A stretch of 40,573 bases of DNA from Candidatus Hydrogenedentota bacterium (lineage in GTDB: Bacteria; Hydrogenedentota; Hydrogenedentia; Hydrogenedentales; SLHB01): the NCBI GenBank assembly GCA_020849535.1, contig JADLGB010000333.1, positions 1 through 40,573 of the forward strand, read 5' to 3'. Of this stretch, positions 8,284 through 16,051 are shown piece after piece. The translations under genes were made by a program, and so were the position numbers. The notes beneath the pieces are model-generated. The model ran no database searches, was not told where the DNA came from, and saw only the letters and a program-made list of their open reading frames with translations. Every line of letters begins with the position of its first letter. Position 1 is the stretch's first letter.

Positions 8284-8898
8284 CTACTCCACCACGCGCG
8301 TGCCCGAAAGGATATCGTGAAGGGTTTGCCGCCTCCTCGTGAACCGCGCCATGGCGAAGGTGCCAACGCACAGGATACACACCACAGCGGCAACCACGCT
8401 CTTCCATACGGGCTCGTTGTATATGAACGGATCAAGGACAGCCAGGAATGACCTCCCCGCGGCAAGAAGGAGTGCCAACTTCAGCACGTTGCGCCACAAT
8501 GCGCGCCGGAAGGAGACGCGCTCTCCGTGCATGTCACTCACCCACATCCCGCCCACGAGCTTCCCCGCCGAAGTTCGGTACTGGCCCGATTCCATGAAGC
8601 CGAAGTACAACACGAAGATGAGGGCCGCCAGCACCCCAATGGTGCCATTCCACCGCGTCGGGTCCGGGGGAGCCCACTGCGTGCCATCGGCAATCCTGAC
8701 GAGCACAATGTAAGTCACAGTGAGGGGTGTTAATACAAGCAATCCTACAAGCCCATTGACGACCATGCCGATATCGAAGACCGCACACATGAAGCGGCGG
8801 AAGAGTTCAGGATGTTGTGGCTGCGCACCAATGGACTGGGGGGCCCGCGATGGATTGCTCTTAACTTCAGAAACTGGCTGGACGGTATCACTGGACAC
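8284..8898 (-). CDS. RDD-family membrane protein
   Basis: A 204-residue integral membrane protein with the RDD-family layout: an Arg-rich entry to the first helix (FRRFMCAVFDIG, about 34-45), the loop GQYRTSAGKLVGGMWV, the basic FRRALWRN stretch, and a C-terminal RRQTLHDILSGTRVV. About four membrane segments are visible, near 42-62, 87-105, 137-155 and 165-185. The first 33 residues are Pro/Ser-rich and probably cytosolic. Some RDD proteins act as ion or proton antiporters, but the function here is unknown. It starts with GTG and has AAGGG about 9 nt upstream. It lies last in the minus-strand run from 14908, separated from the previous gene by a hairpin repeat. Confidence 0.85.
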   Translation of the reverse strand: MSSDTVQPVSEVKSNPSRAPQSIGAQPQHPELFRRFMCAVFDIGMVVNGLVGLLVLTPLTVTYIVLVRIADGTQWAPPDPTRWNGTIGVLAALIFVLYFGFMESGQYRTSAGKLVGGMWVSDMHGERVSFRRALWRNVLKLALLLAAGRSFLAVLDPFIYNEPVWKSVVAAVVCILCVGTFAMARFTRRRQTLHDILSGTRVVE

Positions 8899-9013
8899 GG
8901 AATCGTACCCTTCTTTGCGAACCTGGAGCCCTCTTTCTTCTGTGCTTCTTTGCTGCCTCGGCGAAACGCAAATCTAACCCGAGAAACCTCTCATGGAAGC
9001 TGAGAAAGCCCGT

Positions 9014-9068
9014 GTAGCGCAGGCGTCTCGCCCGCAATTCCGGATACAGGCGAGGACGCCTGCGCTAC
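9014..9068. repeat. Dispersed hairpin repeat, copy 1
   Basis: A perfect 14-bp inverted repeat (GTAGCGCAGGCGTC at 9014-9027 and GACGCCTGCGCTAC at 9055-9068) spaced by 27 nt. The same element occurs at 24406-24460 with identical arms and the same length. It sits in the 196-bp gap between two minus-strand genes; nothing else is recognisable there. Confidence 0.85.
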
Positions 9069-9094
9069 ATATGCCGTCAGATGCTCTAAGTGCC

Positions 9095-10342
9095 CTACGT
9101 TCCGGGTGAAACGAATCCAATTGCCCACGCGGGATCTTCCGACTGCTGCCATTTCGTTTCAGGGTCGCCTCCACCCTGATCGGCAAGGTCCTTGCCCACG
9201 CAGTAGACGATAGCCTTGTCACGGTTGTACTTGATAGGACCGCCATCGAACCAGTCCTTGGGAACTTCTGCGAAGAACTCGGGCACCAACACATCGAGTG
9301 TCTCGGGTAACTCGCCGTTACGCATGTGGTAGACCTTCAGCGCGAGCAGCACCTGGACCGCGGAGTTGTAGGAGCGACGGTAGGCGAGCGACACGTAGAT
9401 CCCGTCCATAGGAGGGATCAGGATCTCGGACATGATATTTCCTATCGCGTTGCCCTTGAGCATCATAATGATGACGCTTTCCTCCTCGTCCTCGGGCGGC
9501 GTGACGACATCTCGATAGAACCTGTCCGTGTTCTCAATGAACTGCCTGTATTGCATCAGCACATTGCGTTTCGTGGCATTATCGTTGTACACGCCCAAAC
9601 GCCACTTCCTGTTGCCCAACTCCTTGTCAAGAGTTGCCTTCAGTTGGACGTACTCCGATCGCAGTGAATCGGCAAGGAGGGGGGCATCAGCCTGTGCGGC
9701 AACGACGTCTCCAAGACACCGCATCATTAATTCCCCTGAAGGGTCTTGTGTGGCGAGGATCTCCCTCAGCATTGCGTAACCATAGGCTTGGTAACTCTGG
9801 CCGCGAAGGAACGGGACCAGCGGAGCACCATTGCCCTTCAGTGTGTGGCCCAAGTGAATCGCGCGGAGCGCGAGCTCTATCTGCTCATCCGCTCCCGACG
9901 TTCGCCGGGTTTCATGCCAAAGCGCCCACAGGACTGCTTCCGCTCCGCGTTCGCGTGCGGACGCCTCGGTGGAGGGGTCTTCCTTGTAGTAGCTTTGTTC
10001 ACAAACGAGCGCTTTGCGCAGGTATCCGAGCGACTCCTGGTTAGCAGCTAAGAATTTCTCGGGATAACCGGATGGCTCCGGCGTGCTCTTCATCATCGCT
10101 TCTACGGACGCGTCTTCGCTTTCCGTCCATGTCGCGGCACTCGCCGTCTTCCGGAGGAACTGGTAGGCGTTCTCATCATCGGGGACTTCGCGGTTGGCAA
10201 CAGCCATGTCACTGTCGTCAAACGGCTCCTCGTTTCCGGCCCACACAAACACGAGACATATGACCGCCAGGGCAACAAGGACCCAAACGACAGCGACAAA
10301 CACCAGGCAACCCAGCATCGGAACACGAGATTTCGAGCCCAT
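9095..10342 (-). CDS. Membrane-anchored hypothetical protein with pseudopilin-like C-terminus
   Basis: A 415-residue protein of unknown function. A long hydrophobic segment (about 10-34) near the N-terminus should anchor it with the bulk outside the cytoplasm. The middle is helical and rich in charged residues. The last 80 residues (YHMRNGELPETLDVLVP, then FAEVPKDWFDG, and a final GKDLADQGGG) resemble the C-terminal layout of type II secretion pseudopilins and of many secreted Planctomycetes-type proteins, where a length-of-text pattern reads P-x-x-L-x-x-L-V-P. The start codon ATG is weakly supported by CAGGT. It follows araD by 47 bp in the same direction and may be co-transcribed, though no functional link is evident. 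Confidence 0.75.
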   Translation of the reverse strand: MGSKSRVPMLGCLVFVAVVWVLVALAVICLVFVWAGNEEPFDDSDMAVANREVPDDENAYQFLRKTASAATWTESEDASVEAMMKSTPEPSGYPEKFLAANQESLGYLRKALVCEQSYYKEDPSTEASARERGAEAVLWALWHETRRTSGADEQIELALRAIHLGHTLKGNGAPLVPFLRGQSYQAYGYAMLREILATQDPSGELMMRCLGDVVAAQADAPLLADSLRSEYVQLKATLDKELGNRKWRLGVYNDNATKRNVLMQYRQFIENTDRFYRDVVTPPEDEEESVIIMMLKGNAIGNIMSEILIPPMDGIYVSLAYRRSYNSAVQVLLALKVYHMRNGELPETLDVLVPEFFAEVPKDWFDGGPIKYNRDKAIVYCVGKDLADQGGGDPETKWQQSEDPAWAIGFVSPGT

Positions 10343-10389
10343 GGTACCTGGTCCCCCGTGAGGTGGCGCCCTCGCAGCACACCGGCCTG

Positions 10390-11094
10390 CTACTCGTCCC
10401 CTTTTCCTACCTGCCCATAGTAGGCATTGTTGCCGTGTTTGCGCAAAAAGTGTTTGTCGAGGAGATGATCTTCAATGGCGAGTTGCGTGGGCGAAAGGGC
10501 GACGGTGTGGAGGGCCATGCGGGCGACCTCTTCGAGCACGAACGCATTCTCGACGGCTGCGGCAACGCTCTTGCCCCAGGTGAAAGGCGCGTGGTTGGCG
10601 ACAAGGACTGCGGGGCAGCTCAGAGGGTCGCGGTTGCGAAAGCAGCGGATGATCACCTCGCCGATGTTGGCTTCGTAGGCTTCCCGCACTTCCATTGCCG
10701 TCATGCGGTCCGTGACGGGCACATCGCCATGAAAGTAGTCGGCGTGGGTTGTGCCGAAGCACGGAATGGGTCGGCAAGCCTGCGCCCAGCACGTGGCGTA
10801 ATGGGAGTGGGTGTGAACCACGCCGCCAATATCGGGAAAGGCCAGGTACAGGGCCAAATGGGTCGGCGTATCCACGGAAGGATTCAGCTTTCCTTCGACC
10901 TTGTTACCTTCGAGGTCGACGACGACCATGTCTTCGGCCTTCATGGCGTCGTAGGCGACGCCACTGGGCTTGATGATCACGTGCCCGCTGGCGCGATCGA
11001 TGGCGCTGGCGTTGCCCCACGTCATGAGCACGAGCCCCTCGCGCACCAGCGCGAGGTTGGCCGCGAGCACATCGGTTTTCAGGTGTTCGAGCAT
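10390..11094 (-). CDS. araD: L-ribulose-5-phosphate 4-epimerase
   Basis: A 234-residue class II aldolase-family enzyme that interconverts L-ribulose 5-phosphate and D-xylulose 5-phosphate, linking arabinose or ascorbate-type pentose catabolism to the pentose phosphate pathway. It aligns by eye with E. coli AraD (231 residues) along its length. Metal-binding residues correspond to Asp75, His94, His96 and His168, and the catalytic Asp119 is in THADY. TWGNASAID and FTWGKS are typical of this subgroup. I chose ATG at 11094 because GGGGGAG precedes it and the family starts with MLE; an upstream in-frame extension would encode a repeat-derived sequence. No araA or araB is present in the window. Confidence 0.95.
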   Translation of the reverse strand: MLEHLKTDVLAANLALVREGLVLMTWGNASAIDRASGHVIIKPSGVAYDAMKAEDMVVVDLEGNKVEGKLNPSVDTPTHLALYLAFPDIGGVVHTHSHYATCWAQACRPIPCFGTTHADYFHGDVPVTDRMTAMEVREAYEANIGEVIIRCFRNRDPLSCPAVLVANHAPFTWGKSVAAAVENAFVLEEVARMALHTVALSPTQLAIEDHLLDKHFLRKHGNNAYYGQVGKGDE

Positions 11095-11137
11095 GGCAAA
11101 GGCTCCCCCGTGATTGGCAATGAAGGAATCCCCCGGC

Positions 11138-11172
11138 CGATCGGTCCGATCCATCCAATCCGTCCGATTCCC
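11138..11172. repeat. CGGACGGAT-type repeat, second locus
   Basis: The segment CGATCGGTCCGATCC followed by ATCCAATCCGTCCGATTCCC matches the right block at 4271-4302 and the complement of the left block at 4203-4243. It lies in the 108-bp gap between the Dus and araD genes. Confidence 0.75.
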
Positions 11173-11202
11173 ATCGCAAAGCGCGTAGCGCTCGCGCGCG
11201 GC

Positions 11203-12183
11203 TCATGCGACATTCGCGGTTTCTCCAAGCTCGCTGGCATAACGATGCAGCCGCGTGACGACGGGCTCCATTTCATTCAGGCCCATCAGCTCCTGGCGCA
11301 ACTTGGAGACGCCGGGCTGGCCCTTGAGGTAGCCCGCGTAATACTTGCGAAACTCGATGACGCCTTTGCGCTCGCCCTTGTACTCGACGCTGTGGCGCAG
11401 GTGCTTCACGCAGGTGTCCACGCGCTCCGCGAGCGTGGGGGAGGGCAGGTGCTCGCCGGTGGCCATGTAATGCTTGGCCTGCTGGAAGATCCACGGATTC
11501 TGGATCGCGCCGCGGCCGATCATCACGCCATCGCATCCGGTCTCGAACATCCCCTTTACATCTTCCGGCGCCATGACATCGCCGTTGCCGATGATAGGAA
11601 TCGACACCGAAGCCTTCAGCTTCTCCAGCCACGACCAGTCGGCATCGCCGCTGTGGCCTTGTGAGCGCGTCCGGCAGTGGACGGCCAGGGCCTGTACGCC
11701 ACACTGCTCCAGCATGCGGGCCACGTCGAGAACGACGATGTTCTTATCATCCCAACCAAGACGGGTTTTGACCGTGACGGGCAGCTTTGTCCCTGCGATT
11801 ACGGAGCGCACAATCGCCTCGAACTTGCCGAGGTCTTTCAGCAGGCCCGCACCTGCCTCGCGCAGCGCGACCTTCTTGACCCAGCACCCGCAGTTGATGT
11901 CGATGAAATCCGGGTTGGCCTGTTCCGCAACAGCTGCCGCACCTTCCATGGAAGTTTCGACACCGCCAAAGATCTGCACCGCGACCGGGCGTTCTTCTTC
12001 CACAACGCGAATCTTCTGCAACGAACGCCTCGCATCGCGGATGAGGCCTTCACTGCTCGCGAACTCCGTGTACAGCAAGTCCGCGCCAAGCGCTTTGCAC
12101 ACGAGACGAAACGGGATATCCGTCACGTCCTCCATGGGCGCGAGCGCGAGTGGATTATGTAGTTGGAGAGGTCCAATTCGCAT
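11203..12183 (-). CDS. tRNA-dihydrouridine synthase
   Basis: A 326-residue flavoenzyme that reduces uridine to dihydrouridine in tRNA D-loops. It has the FMN-barrel start PLALAPMEDVTDIPFR (11-26) and the catalytic-loop cysteine Cys100 in DINCGCWVKKV, where many DusB proteins have GCPVKKV; Trp replaces the usual Pro. HCRTRSQG and IGNGDV, followed by DGVMIGRGAIQNPWIF, are the other FMN-binding strands. I chose ATG at 12183 because homology begins there. The ribosome site is weak, and an upstream start at 12243 is possible but unconvincing. It lies 78 bp after the peptidase gene and 108 bp before araD; the neighbours give no shared pathway. Confidence 0.93.
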   Translation of the reverse strand: MRIGPLQLHNPLALAPMEDVTDIPFRLVCKALGADLLYTEFASSEGLIRDARRSLQKIRVVEEERPVAVQIFGGVETSMEGAAAVAEQANPDFIDINCGCWVKKVALREAGAGLLKDLGKFEAIVRSVIAGTKLPVTVKTRLGWDDKNIVVLDVARMLEQCGVQALAVHCRTRSQGHSGDADWSWLEKLKASVSIPIIGNGDVMAPEDVKGMFETGCDGVMIGRGAIQNPWIFQQAKHYMATGEHLPSPTLAERVDTCVKHLRHSVEYKGERKGVIEFRKYYAGYLKGQPGVSKLRQELMGLNEMEPVVTRLHRYASELGETANVA

Positions 12184-12261
12184 GAGCCGTGTCCGATGAT
12201 GGTATGTCACATGATCATGACAGATTCCGACGGATTCAGGCAAATGGACTTGTCATGTTGG

Positions 12262-13557
12262 CTACTCTGGCCGGATCGTCACAACGAGCTGTTCTTCCGA
12301 TGTCAGGTGCCGCTTGAATGCGCCTTGCACGTCCTCCTGGGTGAGCGCGGCCAGGTTCTTGGCCAAGGCACCGCGGTTTGGCCCGAACCGAAATTCGTTC
12401 ATACCCCAGTAGAGGCCGATATTGCCTTCGATCATGGCAGAGGTCATCTCGGGTGGCGCCTGTCGCGGCACGAGAGCGGGATCCATGACTTGAGTAAGTT
12501 GGAAGGCAAGCTGCGCGCCGATCATGGGCGTCTGACTCGCCGCGGATTCGTCCTGCATGGCGAGCAGACGCGTCTCAAGCGCGTCCTGCACCTGCTTGAA
12601 CTCCGCGCCGGGTTGAAGTACGGCGTTTATGAAGAAGCACCGCCCTTCCGGTATCTCTAGGTCCGCGCCTACAAAGACGTTCCCCGTCAACTTCTGCAAC
12701 TCCACATCCTGAGACACCTGCATTTGCAGTTGCGCCGCCGCGGCGAAGAGCGCTGCGTAGTCTTTGTCGCCCGCCTCGGGCAACGGCCAGGAAAGGACGA
12801 TGTGCCGAGTGGGCAAGTCCCATGTGATTTCCCGAGCGCCGTTCGCAATCGCTGTCGCAGCAGGAGAAACAGCTTCGGATTTGATCCCGCTTAAGATCTC
12901 GTCAGCCGCGGCATGGGCCTCGTCGAGAGTGACACCCCCTACAATGCAAACGACTGTGCGATTGAGCACTGCGAAATGCTGTTGGTAGTGCTGGCGAACC
13001 GCATCCAACGTGGCGCGCTCGATATCGCCCCTAACTTCTGCACGGTCCTTGCCGTGACGGGCGGCTTGTCCCCAGGCGGCCATGGCGAACTTGTGTGTGG
13101 CCAGGTTCTGGGCCGTGAAGTCGCATTCGCTGAGCACTGGCGGGATCTCGCGCTGAAGAGTGGCTTCATCGAAATCACCGTGACTCAGCCACGTCGCGTG
13201 GTGAGCGAGGTCTTCCTTCCAGTTGCCAACGTTGCCATAGAAATCGAGGCGCATGTGATCGGGCAAGGTCTCGGCGTTCACGTCCTGCGTGGGCTCTGGG
13301 TGCGTCGAGCGAATCACGAGGTGCTCCACGAGATGTGCCCATTGGGTTTTGCCCGCGGGATCCGACGCGAGTCCCATTGGCACATACGTGAAAACGGACA
13401 CATTCTGACTCTCCGGAATGGGCACAAGCACGACGCGTATTCCGTTTGAGAGTGTCCATGGGGCGGGCGGCGCAAGCGTTTTGGGCGCGCCACACCCGAG
13501 GGCCAAGACGCTGGCCAGGCAAGCCAGCACAAACCTACCTTGCATAGCAGTAAGCAT
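12262..13557 (-). CDS. M16-family zinc peptidase, predicted lipoprotein
   Basis: A 431-residue peptidase of the pitrilysin/insulinase family. The inverted zinc motif HLVEH (75-79) is intact and Glu144 in PPVLSECDF is a likely third ligand. One M16 domain pair is visible: the catalytic half to about 200, then the second half with LNRTVVCIVGG and a C-terminal EEQLVVTIRP. The N-terminal hydrophobic stretch ends at Cys22 (LALGC), an imperfect lipobox, so it is probably envelope-anchored. AGGAGG five bases upstream supports the ATG at 13557. It follows the membrane protein gene by 38 bp and may belong to the same GntR-controlled run. Substrate peptides are unknown. Confidence 0.88.
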   Translation of the reverse strand: MLTAMQGRFVLACLASVLALGCGAPKTLAPPAPWTLSNGIRVVLVPIPESQNVSVFTYVPMGLASDPAGKTQWAHLVEHLVIRSTHPEPTQDVNAETLPDHMRLDFYGNVGNWKEDLAHHATWLSHGDFDEATLQREIPPVLSECDFTAQNLATHKFAMAAWGQAARHGKDRAEVRGDIERATLDAVRQHYQQHFAVLNRTVVCIVGGVTLDEAHAAADEILSGIKSEAVSPAATAIANGAREITWDLPTRHIVLSWPLPEAGDKDYAALFAAAAQLQMQVSQDVELQKLTGNVFVGADLEIPEGRCFFINAVLQPGAEFKQVQDALETRLLAMQDESAASQTPMIGAQLAFQLTQVMDPALVPRQAPPEMTSAMIEGNIGLYWGMNEFRFGPNRGALAKNLAALTQEDVQGAFKRHLTSEEQLVVTIRPE

Positions 13558-13595
13558 TGGGACCTCCTATGGGGCCGTTCATGAGCGTCGCGGCG

Positions 13596-14513
13596 CTATT
13601 CATCTGCGTTTCTCGCGTTGCGCTCGCGCGTCGTTTGGTCTTCGGACGTGCGAACACGTTGGAGCCGTGCGGCGCGCATGCCCGCGACGGTTCCCGCGAC
13701 GCCTCCCGCGATACCGAACGCGCACCCGGTAATGCCGCCGATCATTCCTGCCATACTCTCACTGAACGTGCCGTGAGCGACCTCGATTACGAGGGCGGAT
13801 GCGCCGAAGAAGACGGCGGCGCCCAGCAATTGCCCGGCAAAGACTATGCGCACGCGGAAGCGCCGGTGTGTTTCCATCTCCTTGTCGCTGGCGGTGCCCC
13901 GCAGCCACGCGTAGGACTGCCGGACTTCCATCCGTATCCAGAAGGCGTAGGCCGCCATGAACAGCAGGGCCGTGGCTGCAAAGACCGTGGCGCCCCAGGC
14001 GAGGCGGGGTTCAATCGCTTCCAGAGTAAGGGCTCTCGTGGCCAGGACCGTGACCGCCACGGCAAGGAACGCTATTTCCGCCGCAGTGCTCCAAGCCGGT
14101 AGGTAGTCGCGCACGCAGCGCGGCTTCAGGCTGGCCGTACGCGCAGGCCCCAACGTGGCCGGGGATACGAGCACACCGTGCTCCCGGAGAGCGCGGTCAA
14201 GCCGCTGCATGCAGGGAAATACAAAAGGCCACCAGATGAGGTGAAACAGAATGAGACCAGCACTCGACAGCGCCTGTGATCTCTGTCCGCTGACGATGGC
14301 GTCAAAATCAAGGAGTGCCCAGCCGCAGACTCCCAATATGGCGGCCCAGTACGCGATCTGGAGGCGCAGCCAAGCTCCGCGTTGTTCGCGGAGTACGGAC
14401 TCCCTAGTAAGACCGTCAACGCCGCGAAGCATGCGGCGGCGCCACCACCACGCGGCGGGTAGATGCACCCCCACCATAATCGCGAGGAAGATCGGCGAGA
14501 AAAGTTGCGTCAC
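13596..14513 (-). CDS. Multi-pass membrane protein coupled to a GntR regulator
   Basis: A 305-residue protein with about six to seven predicted membrane segments (around 5-25, 50-68, 85-105, 140-160, 170-190, 225-245, 255-280). The last includes a Gly-rich stretch, GGITGCAFGIAGGVAGTVAG. No known family motif is recognised. It begins with GTG inside the stop codon of the GntR gene (GTGA, 14510-14513), so the two are translationally coupled. YtrA-type GntR repressors usually control the membrane or ABC genes located right behind them, so this is probably the regulated gene. Its activity is unknown. Confidence 0.75.
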   Translation of the reverse strand: MTQLFSPIFLAIMVGVHLPAAWWWRRRMLRGVDGLTRESVLREQRGAWLRLQIAYWAAILGVCGWALLDFDAIVSGQRSQALSSAGLILFHLIWWPFVFPCMQRLDRALREHGVLVSPATLGPARTASLKPRCVRDYLPAWSTAAEIAFLAVAVTVLATRALTLEAIEPRLAWGATVFAATALLFMAAYAFWIRMEVRQSYAWLRGTASDKEMETHRRFRVRIVFAGQLLGAAVFFGASALVIEVAHGTFSESMAGMIGGITGCAFGIAGGVAGTVAGMRAARLQRVRTSEDQTTRERNARNADE

Positions 14514-14908
14514 GACGACTGCCCATCCTTTCCCCAGTTGCGAAGCTCCTTTGACACCAGATCATTGAAGGCCGTCTGGTCGAGCCCGGCCAAGCGGGCT
14601 TCCGTGATGGCGTCGCGCAGGAAGCGCAGAATCCGCTCCGTGAGTTCGCGCCGGGGCTTGGCGGCCACGGCGGCGGAGCCCTTCACCATGACGCCGCGTC
14701 CTCTCCCCACAATCAGAAGCCCCTCGTCCCGCAGACGGCGATAAGCGCGCGCCACGGTGTTCCAGTGGATGCCGAGGTCGTCGGCAAGCTGGCGCACGGA
14801 CGGCAGCGGATCCCCCGCAACGACTTCCTGCCGCGCGATGGCGCGTCGGATTTCCTGGGCGACCTGTTCCTCGATGGGTGCCGGACTTTCCAAATCGACC
14901 CGAATCAT
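14510..14908 (-). CDS. GntR-family repressor, YtrA subfamily
   Basis: A 132-residue regulator. The winged helix-turn-helix fills residues 10-75, with SVRQLADDLGIHWNTVARAY as recognition region and the wing DEGLLIVGRGRGVMV. The short C-terminal helix pair (about 88-130) has no large ligand pocket, as is typical of the YtrA subfamily, so it may sense a small signal or act by dimer change. It probably represses its own operon through the palindrome at 14917-14935. The start ATG has little ribosome site and lies close to the predicted transcription start. It diverges from the retron locus across a shared intergenic region. Confidence 0.9.
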   Translation of the reverse strand: MIRVDLESPAPIEEQVAQEIRRAIARQEVVAGDPLPSVRQLADDLGIHWNTVARAYRRLRDEGLLIVGRGRGVMVKGSAAVAAKPRRELTERILRFLRDAITEARLAGLDQTAFNDLVSKELRNWGKDGQSS

Positions 14909-14916
14909 GCCACCAC

Positions 14917-14948
14917 TGTATCATACATTGGTACAGATTGCAATTGCC
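14917..14948 (-). promoter_or_regulatory. GntR promoter with overlapping operator palindrome
   Basis: On the minus strand, GGCAAT (14943-14948) and TATGAT (14920-14925) are spaced by 17 bp. The imperfect palindrome TGTATCATACATTGGTACA (14917-14935) overlaps the -10. Its outer arms TGTATCA and TGGTACA are inverted complements with one mismatch, a form known for GntR-type operators. This is consistent with autorepression. The predicted transcript would begin within a few bases of the start codon. Confidence 0.45.
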
Positions 14949-14956
14949 GCGAATTC

Positions 14957-14985
14957 TTGAATGGGAAGATGACCCACCTTATGCT
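14957..14985 (+). promoter_or_regulatory. Candidate promoter for the retron leader RNA and RT
   Basis: TTGAAT (14957-14962) and TATGCT (14980-14985) with a 17-bp spacer form a good sigma-70-like promoter facing the reverse transcriptase. Transcription would begin near 14992, at the start of the structured leader. Confidence 0.45.
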
Positions 14986-14987
14986 GA

Positions 14988-15098
14988 ACCCCGTTCGCCC
15001 CGGTGGTGCTGGCAACGGCACAGGTTGATGTTTCGTCAACCGGGTCCTAACGGACCTCCTGAGAATCCGAGGTACACATCGCCCTTGTGTAGCGGGGT
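14988..15098 (+). ncRNA. Candidate retron msr-msd RNA
   Basis: The leader between the promoter and the RT folds into a row of hairpins. Outer ends ACCCCGTT (14988-14995) and AGCGGGGT (15091-15098) can pair over 8 bp with one G-U, like retron a1/a2 ends. Inside are GTGCT/GGCAC (15006-15021), a stem with a TTT loop at 15023-15041 (GGTTGATG, TTT, CGTCAACC), GGTCC/GGACC (15043-15056) and TACACA/TGTGTA (15073-15091). The GTTTCG apex of the second hairpin resembles the msr hairpin of retron Ec86. The branching guanosine is not identified and the a1/a2 pairing is short, so boundaries are tentative. Note the first bases of a1 precede the predicted transcription start. Confidence 0.4.
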
Positions 15099-15134
15099 GG
15101 ACCCGGGCACCGGCGCAAGCCGGTGTCCGGTTTC
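15099..15134 (+). other. Strong GCAA-tetraloop hairpin before the RT start
   Basis: Bases 15099-15114 pair with 15119-15134 over 16 bp with one mismatch and two G-U pairs, closed by a GCAA (GNRA) loop. It ends 11 nt before the RT ribosome site. It could be the distal part of the msd, a processing site or an attenuator. It has only a short TTTC tail, not a U-run. Confidence 0.55.
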
Positions 15135-15158
15135 TTCAATCACACGGGAGAAGGCGCA

Positions 15159-16028
15159 TTGTCACTGCTGAATCGTCTGTTTGGTGGCGCCGGCCATGAC
15201 GTGGCGGAGCTAGCCCGCCGCTTGGATGTGTCCGAGGAGGCGCTGCGCGCCCTGCAGCCGTCCTACCGCGACTTCACCATCCCCAAGAAGAAGAGAGGAG
15301 AACGTTACATCTCGGCGCCGAACCCTGAACTGAAGGAAATACAACGCCGCATCTTACGCCGCGTGTTGGGCCGCCTTCGCGTCCACCCGTCTGTGACCGG
15401 GTTTGAGCGGGGATACTCAATCGTCAGCAACGCCGCGTGCCACGTGGGGCGGGCGGTGGTGCTGCAGATGGACATTCAATTCTTCTTCCCATCAACGACG
15501 GCGAAGCGCGTGGAAGCCTACTTCCGGAAGATTGGCTGGAACCGGGAGGCGGCCGCGTTGTTGGTGCGCCTTTGCACGCATAAGAGCGCCTTACCGCAAG
15601 GAGCGCCGACGAGCCCGAGGCTCAGCAATCTCGTGAACTTCGAGATGGACGCGCGGCTCAACGGGCTGGCGGGCAAGCATGGGGCCATTTACACACGCTA
15701 CGCGGATGACATGACGTTTTCCTTTGCAGAGGACAGTGGCGAGGCTATCAGCCTGGTCATTCGTAGAACGAAGGCGATCCTTAGAGATAGCGGATATCGC
15801 ATCCATGACAGATGGAAGTTGCACGTTCGCCGCCGCCACCAGCGCCAGATGGTTACGGGTCTCACCGTCAACACGCGTGTGTCCCTTCCTCGCGACGTGC
15901 GCCGCCGCCTGCGTGCGGTCGAACATCACCTTGCCACGGGGCGTACCGCGAGCATGAGTGAAGAAACATTGAAGGGCTGGCGCGCATTCCGCCAGATGGT
16001 GGAGCGGCAGCGAGACGCGTTGACCTGA
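15159..16028 (+). CDS. Retron-type reverse transcriptase
   Basis: A 289-residue RNA-directed DNA polymerase that in retrons copies part of its leader RNA into msDNA. It has the retron-specific NAxxH motif (NAACH, 91-95, in GYSIVSNAACH), the catalytic YADD (181-184, RYADDMTFSF), QGAPTSPRLSN in the preceding block, and the VTG motif (232-234) used for recognising msr RNA. The length fits stand-alone retron RTs (about 300), with no maturase, endonuclease or fused effector. I chose TTG at 15159, which has GGGAG 8 nt upstream; a GTG at 15123 has no ribosome site and lies in the hairpin. A YjbQ-family gene follows after 23 bp. No standard retron effector is seen. Confidence 0.92.
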   Translation: MSLLNRLFGGAGHDVAELARRLDVSEEALRALQPSYRDFTIPKKKRGERYISAPNPELKEIQRRILRRVLGRLRVHPSVTGFERGYSIVSNAACHVGRAVVLQMDIQFFFPSTTAKRVEAYFRKIGWNREAAALLVRLCTHKSALPQGAPTSPRLSNLVNFEMDARLNGLAGKHGAIYTRYADDMTFSFAEDSGEAISLVIRRTKAILRDSGYRIHDRWKLHVRRRHQRQMVTGLTVNTRVSLPRDVRRRLRAVEHHLATGRTASMSEETLKGWRAFRQMVERQRDALT

Positions 16029-16051
16029 CTGAGAGCGGCAGGAAGGGTACC

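Noticed and set aside
10363..11664. 433-codon open frame on the plus strand
   Set aside because: It is antisense to araD and the Dus gene and crosses a short-repeat segment.
15099..15134. Intrinsic terminator upstream of the RT
   Set aside because: The stem is strong but is followed only by TTTC and lies directly before the RT ribosome site, so a terminator there would silence the gene.
15123..16028. Diversity-generating retroelement or group II intron RT
   Set aside because: There is no template/variable repeat pair, no maturase or endonuclease domain, and the retron-specific NAxxH and VTG motifs are present.
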